Origin: Candidatus Avipropionibacterium avicola
Lineage (GTDB): Bacteria; Actinomycetota; Actinomycetes; Propionibacteriales; Propionibacteriaceae
Assembly: GCA_018715445.1 (NCBI GenBank)
Contig: DVLP01000357.1
Location: 1 to 5,025 of the forward strand
Direction: 5' to 3'
DNA length: 5,025 nucleotides
The notes under the pieces were generated by a model, which saw only the letters and a list, made by a program, of their open reading frames with translations, was not told the DNA's origin and made no database searches. The translations under genes were made by a program, and so were the position numbers. Below, piece after piece: positions 1 through 4,791 of this stretch; positions within the stretch are counted from its first letter, which is position 1; each line of letters begins with the position of its first letter.

Positions 1-405
1 GTCCGACTCCTGGGTCGGGACGATGATCGCCCCGCCGACCCGCCATCGCACCATGGCATCGACCGCGCTCTCCTCGTTCAGCAGGTTCTCCTCGGTGGCG
101 GTCAGGTGCAACTGGTAGCCGTGCTGTCGGCTCTGTCGTTCCACGACGCTGATCAGCTCGGCATAGAAGGGATTCGACGGATTCGTCATCACCAGTGCGA
201 GGCTGTTCGTCGATCCCAGGACCAGTGCTCGTGCTGCAGCGTTGGGGACATAACCCAGTCGCTGGGCCTCGGCCAGGATCCGGTCCCGGGTGGTGGCACG
301 GATGCTGCCGGAGCCGCGGAGTGCCCGTGAGACCGTGTTCGCCGTCACCCCGACGTTCTCGGCGATGGTCTTGATCGTCGGCGGCCTCGGCTCCGACGAA
401 GTCAT
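1..405 (-). CDS. LacI-family transcriptional regulator, N-terminal part (runs off left edge)
   Basis: The first 135 residues of a DNA-binding repressor of the LacI/GalR family are present; the C-terminus lies beyond the window. Residues about 10-35 form the helix-turn-helix (TIKTIAENVGVTANTVSRAL), with A22 and N23 at the positions of LacI Tyr17/Gln18, which read the operator. Residues 52-61 (YVPNAAARAL) form the hinge helix, with L61 as the leucine that family members insert at a central CG step. From about residue 67 (NSLALVMTNPSNPFYAEL) the periplasmic-binding-protein-like effector domain begins. The ATG start has a strong AGGAGG at 412-417, 6 nt upstream. It follows the phosphatase gene by 34 nt and is probably cotranscribed with it, divergently from a sugar ABC transporter, so it is likely the local sugar-responsive regulator. 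The family call is secure; the ligand and operator are inferred. Confidence 0.95.
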   Translation of the reverse strand, partial: MTSSEPRPPTIKTIAENVGVTANTVSRALRGSGSIRATTRDRILAEAQRLGYVPNAAARALVLGSTNSLALVMTNPSNPFYAELISVVERQSRQHGYQLHLTATEENLLNEESAVDAMVRWRVGGAIIVPTQESD

Positions 406-418
406 CCGTCCCCTCCTC

Positions 419-435
419 GCTTCGGTGATCGAAGC
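419..435 (-). other. Short hairpin in the phosphatase-lacI spacer
   Basis: A perfect 6-bp inverted repeat (GCTTCG, loop of 5, CGAAGC) lies between the phosphatase stop codon and the lacI Shine-Dalgarno, on the transcribed minus strand. It has no U-run, so it is not a convincing terminator. It ends about one base before the GAGGAGG of lacI and could influence ribosome access or mRNA processing. It may also be chance. Confidence 0.35.
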
Positions 436-439
436 CACT

Positions 440-1048
440 CTACGAGGCAGGCAGTCCTCGGTTGTACGAAACCAGGGCGAACCGTTCGGGGGTCAACCGG
501 AACTCGGTCAGCGAGCAGTTCGACGGGCCGACGAACCCGAGGGGGCGCGGGTTCGGAGCACCGGCGGCCTCGGCGGCCGCCACCTGGATCGCCCCACCGT
601 GGCAGAAGACCACGACCGGACCCTCCTGGTCGGCCACGGCCTCGAACAGGCACTCGACCACCCGGGCCCGCAGCTCGGCGAAGGTCTCCCCGCCACCGCG
701 ACGGATGTCCTGACCGGAGGTGAAGGCGGCGACGGTCTCCCGGTGCTCCTCGGCCAGCTCGTCGGTACGGAAGCCGCCCCAGTCGCCGATGTCGATCTCG
801 CGCAGCCGACGATCCTCCACGACCGGGACCGCGACCGCCTCGCTGTAGGGCCGGGAGGTGTCGCGAGCGCGGGGCAGGTCGCTGCTCCAGATCGCGCTCG
901 GGGTGCCGATCTCGTCGACCAGCCGTCGCCCGACCTGCGCGGCCTGGTCACGCCCCAGCTCGGTCAGCCCGGAGTCCATCTGACCCTGGTAGCGACGCTC
1001 GGCGTTCCAGTGGGACTCTCCGTGGCGTACCAGCACGAGCCGGGTCAT
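440..1048 (-). CDS. Histidine phosphatase (phosphoglycerate mutase-like) family protein
   Basis: A 202-residue cytoplasmic enzyme of the histidine phosphatase superfamily (branch 1), a usual length for the family. The catalytic core is visible: LVRHGESHWN at residues 6-15 with the phosphorylated His9 and Arg8, the SSDLPRARDT segment at 55-64 with phosphate-pocket Arg60, LREIDIGDW at 82-90 with general-acid Glu84, and FCHGG at 148-152 with His150. It should therefore be an active phosphomonoesterase or mutase. The sequence does not identify the substrate; relatives act on sugar phosphates, phosphoglycerates and nucleotide-linked intermediates. The ATG is preceded by GAGGGTGG about 7-8 nt upstream. 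It is the first gene of a likely two-gene operon with the LacI-family regulator, divergent from a sugar-uptake operon. A role in handling phosphorylated sugar, or in sugar-phosphate stress, is an inference from that context only. Confidence 0.93.
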   Translation of the reverse strand: MTRLVLVRHGESHWNAERRYQGQMDSGLTELGRDQAAQVGRRLVDEIGTPSAIWSSDLPRARDTSRPYSEAVAVPVVEDRRLREIDIGDWGGFRTDELAEEHRETVAAFTSGQDIRRGGGETFAELRARVVECLFEAVADQEGPVVVFCHGGAIQVAAAEAAGAPNPRPLGFVGPSNCSLTEFRLTPERFALVSYNRGLPAS

Positions 1049-1061
1049 CGGCGACCACCCT

Positions 1062-1138
1062 CACGTGCCATTAACCTTAATGGGAGATGACACTCCTGTG
1101 ACCAATGTGTCGCGATGGAATGGCGGCCACGTGACATT
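1062..1138 (+). repeat. Two copies of CACGTGnCATT in the divergent promoter region
   Basis: The 11-bp pattern CACGTGnCATT occurs at 1062-1072 and again at 1128-1138, 66 bp apart. CACGTG is itself a palindrome. The first copy runs into the O1 palindrome. The second lies mid-region and has only a weak remnant of the ATTAA arm. It could be a further regulator site or coincidence. Confidence 0.3.
1068..1083. promoter_or_regulatory. Candidate operator O1 (palindrome near the phosphatase-lacI start)
   Basis: CCATTAACCTTAATGG has two perfect 7-bp arms around a 2-bp centre. It sits 20-35 bp upstream of the phosphatase start codon and stands out as AT-rich in a GC-rich region. It matches the second palindrome at 1196-1209 at 12 of 14 positions. 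LacI-family operators are usually even palindromes of about this size, and a LacI-family gene is encoded in the downstream operon, so autoregulatory binding is a reasonable inference. Confidence 0.55.
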
Positions 1139-1171
1139 TGTGCTCCTTCTCGGATTCTTTGGTGAACCCTC

Positions 1172-1199
1172 TTGACTCTACGTCACGGCTCGCTACATT
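1172..1199 (+). promoter_or_regulatory. Predicted promoter of the sugar transporter operon
   Basis: A -35 element TTGACT (1172-1177) and a -10 element TACATT (1194-1199) are separated by 16 nt. The -35 differs from the sigma70-like consensus at one base, and the -10 fits the actinobacterial TAnnnT pattern. Transcription would start near 1206-1207, about 112 nt before the binding-protein start codon. The -10 overlaps the palindrome at 1196-1209, which would give classic repressor occlusion. Confidence 0.6.
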
Positions 1200-1209
1200 A
1201 ACGTTCATG
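1196..1209. promoter_or_regulatory. Candidate operator O2 (palindrome over the transporter -10 and start site)
   Basis: CATTAACGTTCATG is a 14-bp even palindrome with one mismatched pair and a central CG, the centre typical of LacI-family operators. It shares the CATTAAC half-site with O1 at 1068-1083. The two centres are 127 bp apart, about 12 helical turns, so both would lie on the same DNA face. The overlap with the -10 and the predicted start favours repression of the transporter. Binding by the neighbouring LacI-family protein is inferred. Confidence 0.55.
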
Positions 1210-1308
1210 GTGACGGGCGTGGCGATGGTCCGAGGGTGGGCCCGGCCGCAGCAACACACTGTTGCGGCGCGCAGCACGAGAGCGTCCGGCCATGGCTCGA
1301 CCACCTGA
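1207..1308 (+). CDS. Possible leaderless leader-peptide ORF (33 codons)
   Basis: An ATG lies exactly 7 nt after the TACATT -10 hexamer, the spacing expected when transcription starts on the A of the start codon, as in the leaderless mRNAs common in actinobacteria. The frame stays open for 33 codons (MVTGVAMVRGWARPQQH...) and ends in a TGA at 1306-1308. The G and A of that stop are the first bases of the GAGGAG Shine-Dalgarno of the binding-protein gene. A ribosome finishing here would sit over the next initiation site, so translational coupling is possible. The peptide has no recognisable domain or cysteine. It contains codons that are uncommon in this genome (CGA, CAA, AGA). In GC-rich DNA an open frame of this length can be chance, so coding status is uncertain. 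Confidence 0.3.
   Translation: MVTGVAMVRGWARPQQHTVAARSTRASGHGSTT
1251..1265 (+). other. Small inverted repeat in the transporter leader
   Basis: GCAACA-CAC-TGTTGC gives a perfect 6-bp stem with a 3-nt loop, flanked by GC-rich sequence that could extend it with bulges. It lies about 41 nt before the Shine-Dalgarno of the binding-protein gene and inside the possible leader ORF. There is no U-run, so it is not a plain terminator. It could be an RNA structure or a minor protein-binding palindrome. Confidence 0.3.
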
Positions 1309-1312
1309 GGAG
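1307..1312 (+). promoter_or_regulatory. Ribosome binding site fixing the binding-protein start
   Basis: GAGGAG lies 6 nt before the ATG at 1319. The frame is open upstream to an ATG at 1262, but that earlier start would put 19 charged residues before the signal peptide and lacks a comparable site. This decides the start at 1319. Confidence 0.9.
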
Positions 1313-1318
1313 AAGACC

Positions 1319-2839
1319 ATGACCACATCCACCGGCATCAGCCGTCGACACGCCCTGGGACTGTTCGGCGGCGTCGGAGCGGCCGCGGCGGTCACCGGCT
1401 GCCAGGTGCAGCTGACCCCGGACGAGGGACCCGGCGGTGATGCCCCGGCGATCGAGATCCCCGATCCGGTCACCGAGCTGCCCACCGACGAGATCACCTT
1501 CCGCTGGTTGGACGGCGGCGGCAACCGACAGCTGTTCCAGGACCCGCTCTTCAAGGCCTACCAGGACAAGCACACCAACATCACCGTGCAGTACGACGCC
1601 ACCAACATGGACACCCTGAACGAGACGGTGCCGCTGGGCGTGCGCAACGGGACCGCGCCCGACGTGTTCGCCATCGGCAACAAGATCCCGCACCGGGTCG
1701 CCATCGACGAGGGCTGGTGCCAGCCGATCGAGGACATCGTCCCCGAATTCGAGGCCTGGAAGGCCGGTTTCCCGGACGGGGCGTTCGTCCCGAACGTGCA
1801 CGTCTTCCGGGGCAAGGTCTACAGCTTCCCGCTGTCGGGCAGCGGCGAGGTCTCGGAGACCCTGATCTACAACGTCTCCCTGCTGGAGCAGGCCGGGATC
1901 GACCCGGAACGGGACCTGGGCACCTGGGACGACTTCCGTACGGCGGCCAAGAAGATCACCGAAGCCGGTGCCGGCAACTTCTTCGGCCTGATGAACAGTC
2001 GGACCCCGGTCAAGATCGCCGACGGGTTGTTGCACACCCGCGGCCTGCACGGCCCGATCGACTACCGCACCGGCGAGTACATCTACACCACCGACGAGGT
2101 GGCCGAGGTGGTCGAGCTGATCCAGGCGATCAACGACGACGGCAGCTTCTGGCCCGACTTCGCCGGCATCAGTGCGGCCGATGCGCGGGGCCGGATGCCG
2201 AACGATGTGGCCGGGCTGCAGGTGGACGGGCCGTACTCGATCGCCGAGTGGCAGCAGGCGGACTTCGACTTCGGCATGCAACTCCTGCCGACCCCGGAGG
2301 CCGGCGGGCAGTACCACGCCGCGTACGGCTTCGGTGGCGGCTCGAACGTGTTCGTCTTCGCCGATGCCCCGTACCCGGAGGTCGCCGGGGACCTGTTCTC
2401 CTACATGGGAAGCGTCGACGGGCAGGTGCAGCTTATCCTGCAGACCTCGGGGGCACTCCTGCCGAGCATCCCGGAGGCCCAGGAACGGGCCGAGGCCTCC
2501 GGCGGGGCGATCGATCCCGCCTATGTGAAGGTCCGTGAGCTCTCCGAGCAGGTGATGCGGGTCGGGCCCCAGCCCGTGGTGCGCAACGGTGACATCGCCG
2601 ATGTCGAGCCCGAGCAGATCCTGCCGGGGTGGAGCGATCTGTTGGGCGGGATGTTGACCGGACAGGTCAGCGACATCACCGCCGAGCTGCGCAAGCTCAA
2701 CGACCGACTCAACACCGCCCTGGACGAGGCGATCGACAAGGCCAGGGACGAAGGGGCCGACGTCTCCCGCGAGGACTACGTCTTCGGCAACTGGGACGAC
2801 AGTGTGGACTACACCCAGGCCGACTACGACGCCCTGTGA
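1319..2839 (+). CDS. Carbohydrate ABC transporter substrate-binding lipoprotein (Tat-type signal)
   Basis: A 506-residue extracytoplasmic solute-binding protein of the family 1 (CUT1, MalE-like) type, which captures sugar and delivers it to the permeases. The N-terminus has a twin-arginine motif (SRRHALGLF, residues 8-16), a short hydrophobic stretch, and a lipobox ending at Cys28 (VTGC), so it is probably exported folded and lipid-anchored. An acidic, proline-rich linker runs to about residue 57. The fold starts at ITFRWLDGGGNRQ. Family hallmarks follow: the PDVFAIG segment (114-120), FRGKVYSFP (163-171), YNVSLLEQAGI then TWDDF (184-206), and VDGPYSIAEW (302-311). The C-terminus (about 430-506) is a helical region ending in FGNWDDSVDYTQADYDAL. 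At 506 residues it is longer than the usual 400-450. It is the first gene of the operon, followed 3 nt later by a permease. The substrate cannot be named from sequence. Confidence 0.95.
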   Translation: MTTSTGISRRHALGLFGGVGAAAAVTGCQVQLTPDEGPGGDAPAIEIPDPVTELPTDEITFRWLDGGGNRQLFQDPLFKAYQDKHTNITVQYDATNMDTLNETVPLGVRNGTAPDVFAIGNKIPHRVAIDEGWCQPIEDIVPEFEAWKAGFPDGAFVPNVHVFRGKVYSFPLSGSGEVSETLIYNVSLLEQAGIDPERDLGTWDDFRTAAKKITEAGAGNFFGLMNSRTPVKIADGLLHTRGLHGPIDYRTGEYIYTTDEVAEVVELIQAINDDGSFWPDFAGISAADARGRMPNDVAGLQVDGPYSIAEWQQADFDFGMQLLPTPEAGGQYHAAYGFGGGSNVFVFADAPYPEVAGDLFSYMGSVDGQVQLILQTSGALLPSIPEAQERAEASGGAIDPAYVKVRELSEQVMRVGPQPVVRNGDIADVEPEQILPGWSDLLGGMLTGQVSDITAELRKLNDRLNTALDEAIDKARDEGADVSREDYVFGNWDDSVDYTQADYDAL

Positions 2840-2842
2840 TCG

Positions 2843-3844
2843 ATGAGTTCCACGCGTGTGGCCGCACGAGCCGGCCTGCAACCCTCCGATGCGCGCAAGG
2901 GCTGGCTGCGCAGCTCGACCATCTGGTGGTGCTACCTGTTCATGGTGCCGGCGCTGATCCTGTCGGCGCTGTTCACCTTCTATCCGATGGTGATGTCGTG
3001 GTGGTTCTCGTTCCTGGACTGGAACGGCTTCACCCAGCGCGGTGACTTCATCGGGTTGGCGAACTACTGGGAGTTGCTGCGGGACCAGCAGTTCTGGAAC
3101 GCCTTCGGCCGCTCGATGCTGTTCGTCCTGGTCGGCACACCGGTCCGGGTGCTGCTGGCCCTGTTGATCGCGATCCTGCTCAACAACCAGATGTTGAAGC
3201 TGGCACCGGTCTTCCGCACCTTCATCTTCATCCCGGTGGTGACCACCGCAGCCGTGGTCGGGGTGGTGATGAGCTTCATGCTCGGGTCCTACCAGGGTCC
3301 GGTCAACCAGGTGCTGATGGCGCTGCACCTGGTCGACGCCCCGGTGAAGTTCCTGTCCGATCCCCAGGTCGCGCTGTGGACGATCCTGTCGGTGCACGTC
3401 TGGAAGAGCACCGGCCAGACGATGATCTACTGGTTGGCCGCACTGCAGACGGTGCCGGTCACCTACTACGAGGCCGCCAAGGTCGACGGTGCCGGGGCGT
3501 TCCGCCTGATCCGCCACATCACCTGGCCGATCCTGATGCCCTTCGCCATCGTCATCATCGTGCTGACCGTGCAGAGCGACCTGCACACCTTCGCACTGGT
3601 GCAGGCCATGACCGAGGGCGGGCCGTACTTCAGCACCCAGGTGATGGAGGTCTACATCTACCAGACAGCCTTCGCCGCAGGCAGCAGTGAGAGCGGCAAT
3701 GCGGGGATGGCCCGGCTCGGGTACGCCTCGGCGGCCGGCTGCTTCTTCGGCCTGGCCACCCTGGTGATCGCGCTGGCCCAGGCATGGGCGTTCCGCAAGG
3801 TCAACCAGGTCCGGGGCCAACTGCGCGAGAGCGGGGACAGCTGA
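2843..3844 (+). CDS. Carbohydrate ABC transporter permease 1 (MalF/UgpA-like)
   Basis: A 333-residue inner-membrane subunit of a CUT1 sugar importer. Six hydrophobic segments can be seen, roughly at residues 27-54, 91-113, 124-147, 176-204, 228-250 and 295-317. The EAA loop that docks the ATPase is EAAKVDGAGAF (210-220) followed by the ITWPILMP stretch (226-233). The early FYPMVMSWWFSF and the following FIGLANY segments are typical of the MalF/UgpA partner. The ATG is 3 nt after the binding-protein stop, with no clear Shine-Dalgarno, so translation is probably coupled to the upstream gene. The stop overlaps the next start as TGATG. It would form a heterodimer with the following permease. Confidence 0.95.
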   Translation: MSSTRVAARAGLQPSDARKGWLRSSTIWWCYLFMVPALILSALFTFYPMVMSWWFSFLDWNGFTQRGDFIGLANYWELLRDQQFWNAFGRSMLFVLVGTPVRVLLALLIAILLNNQMLKLAPVFRTFIFIPVVTTAAVVGVVMSFMLGSYQGPVNQVLMALHLVDAPVKFLSDPQVALWTILSVHVWKSTGQTMIYWLAALQTVPVTYYEAAKVDGAGAFRLIRHITWPILMPFAIVIIVLTVQSDLHTFALVQAMTEGGPYFSTQVMEVYIYQTAFAAGSSESGNAGMARLGYASAAGCFFGLATLVIALAQAWAFRKVNQVRGQLRESGDS

Positions 3845-4722
3845 TGAGCACGACGACGCGAGAACGACGCACGGCGCGGCCCGTGCCTCGGCACCGTTGG
3901 CGGACCACCCTGCGGCTGACGCTGCTGTCGGTGGTGCTGTTCCCGATCTGCCTGGTCTGGGTCTTCCCGTTCATCTGGGTGATCTCGGCCTCGGTCAAGA
4001 GCAACAAGGAGATCTTCGCCGGGCTCAACCTGATCCCCGAGGTGGTGCGCCTGGACAACTACGTCCGGGCCTGGACCGAGGCCAACATCGGCAAGTACTT
4101 CTTCAACACGGTCTTCATCACCTTCTTCTCGATCGTGATCGCGGTCGGCTCGACCGCACTGATCGGTTACGTGTTGGGCCGCTACCGCTTCCCGGGCAAG
4201 AAGGTGGTCATCGCCCTGTTCGCGGCAGCGATCTTCCTGCCGGAGGGCTACACGATCATCCCGATCTTCGACCTGATCTCGGCCATGGGCCTCAGCGGAT
4301 CGCTGTGGGGCGTCACCCTCGCCGAGGCCGGGGGAGCGCATGTCGTGACGACCCTGCTCTTCGCCGGCTACTTCGCCCAACTTCCCCATGAGCTCGAGGA
4401 AGCGGCCCGCATCGACGGGGCAGGATTCTTCCGGATCTTCGCCCAGGTCTACCTGCCGTTGGCCAAACCCGTGGTCGCCACCGCGGTCATCCTGCAGTTC
4501 ATGAGCTCGTGGAACTCCTTCCTGCTCCCACTGGTGCTCACCCTGGCCCGGCCAGAGCTGCGGACCCTGGCCGTCGGGGTCTACTCCTTCCGTGGGGAGT
4601 ACCTCAACGACTGGGCAGGGATGGCGGCAGCCTCGACGATCACCCTGGTGCCGATCATCGTGGTCTTCCTGTTCCTGCAGCGTTACTTCGTCGAGAGCAT
4701 TGCGGGGGCACTGAAGAGCTGA
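3844..4722 (+). CDS. Carbohydrate ABC transporter permease 2 (MalG/UgpE-like)
   Basis: A 292-residue inner-membrane subunit and partner of permease 1. It has about six hydrophobic segments (near 25-50, 88-112, 119-142, 150-178, 204-234 and 262-282). The EAA loop is EEAARIDGAGFFRIF (185-199) followed by YLPLAKP (203-209). The FPFIWVISASVKSNKEIF opening and the YFVESIAGALKS tail are typical of the MalG/UgpE type. The ATG overlaps the permease 1 stop by one base (TGATG), and a weak GCGGGGA lies just upstream. The frame extends further back to an ATG at 3784, but that would overlap permease 1 by about 60 nt, so the start at 3844 is preferred. No ATPase gene follows in the window. Confidence 0.95.
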   Translation: MSTTTRERRTARPVPRHRWRTTLRLTLLSVVLFPICLVWVFPFIWVISASVKSNKEIFAGLNLIPEVVRLDNYVRAWTEANIGKYFFNTVFITFFSIVIAVGSTALIGYVLGRYRFPGKKVVIALFAAAIFLPEGYTIIPIFDLISAMGLSGSLWGVTLAEAGGAHVVTTLLFAGYFAQLPHELEEAARIDGAGFFRIFAQVYLPLAKPVVATAVILQFMSSWNSFLLPLVLTLARPELRTLAVGVYSFRGEYLNDWAGMAAASTITLVPIIVVFLFLQRYFVESIAGALKS

Positions 4723-4732
4723 CACCGATCAG

Positions 4733-4756
4733 GACCGACCGACCGAACCGACGACC
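4733..4756 (+). repeat. Short GACC-type tandem repeat
   Basis: Three perfect GACC units (4733-4744) are followed by the degenerate units GAACC, GAC and GACC. The run lies in the 69-nt spacer between permease 2 and the next gene. Simple repeats of this kind can slip during replication; here it lies outside coding sequence, so any effect would be on spacing. No function is evident. Confidence 0.4.
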
Positions 4757-4757
4757 A

Positions 4758-4769
4758 GCCCGTACGGGC
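4758..4769. promoter_or_regulatory. Perfect 12-bp palindrome upstream of the last gene
   Basis: GCCCGTACGGGC is a perfect palindrome in the permease 2 to downstream-gene spacer, ending 12 nt before the Shine-Dalgarno. It differs from the TTAA-type operators O1 and O2, so it would not be the same binding site. As RNA it could fold only into a 4-bp stem with a GUAC loop, with no U-run, so it is a poor terminator. Chance is possible in GC-rich DNA. Confidence 0.25.
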
Positions 4770-4781
4770 CATCCACCACCA

Positions 4782-4787
4782 GAGGAG
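4782..4787 (+). promoter_or_regulatory. Ribosome binding site supporting a GTG start
   Basis: GAGGAG lies 4 nt before GTG at 4792 and is the only strong Shine-Dalgarno in the spacer. There is no suitable in-frame ATG before the window ends. This decides the start of the last gene. Confidence 0.75.
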
Positions 4788-4791
4788 ACAG

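Noticed and set aside
290..1090. A 266-codon plus-strand frame over the phosphatase and lacI start
   Set aside because: The opposite strand encodes a phosphatase with all catalytic motifs and a LacI helix-turn-helix, so this frame is a shadow.
1074..1105. A minus-strand promoter with TTGGTC (-35, 1100-1105) and TAAGGT (-10, 1074-1079)
   Set aside because: The 20-nt spacer is too long and both hexamers are weak; a promoter must exist in this region but I cannot place it with confidence.
1086..1112. GACAC and GTGTC inverted repeat in the divergent region
   Set aside because: The arms are only 5 bp with a 13-nt spacer, which is easily chance and does not resemble the other palindromes.
1262..1318. 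An upstream in-frame ATG for the binding protein
   Set aside because: It would add 19 residues before a normal Tat signal; the ATG at 1319 has a strong GAGGAG at ideal spacing.
1205..3820. An 871-codon open frame on the minus strand, antisense to the binding protein and permease 1
   Set aside because: It mirrors genes with clear family motifs, its product is rich in His, Gln, Asp, Gly and Arg with no recognisable domain, and long antisense frames are expected in GC-rich genomes where reverse stop codons are rare.
3658..4725. A 355-codon minus-strand frame antisense to permease 2
   Set aside because: Same composition bias and full overlap with a well-supported permease; no ribosome binding site or domain was seen.
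4723..4791. A terminator between permease 2 and the last gene
   Set aside because: The only palindrome gives a 4-bp stem with no U-run, and the next gene follows in the same direction with a good ribosome binding site, so read-through is more likely.
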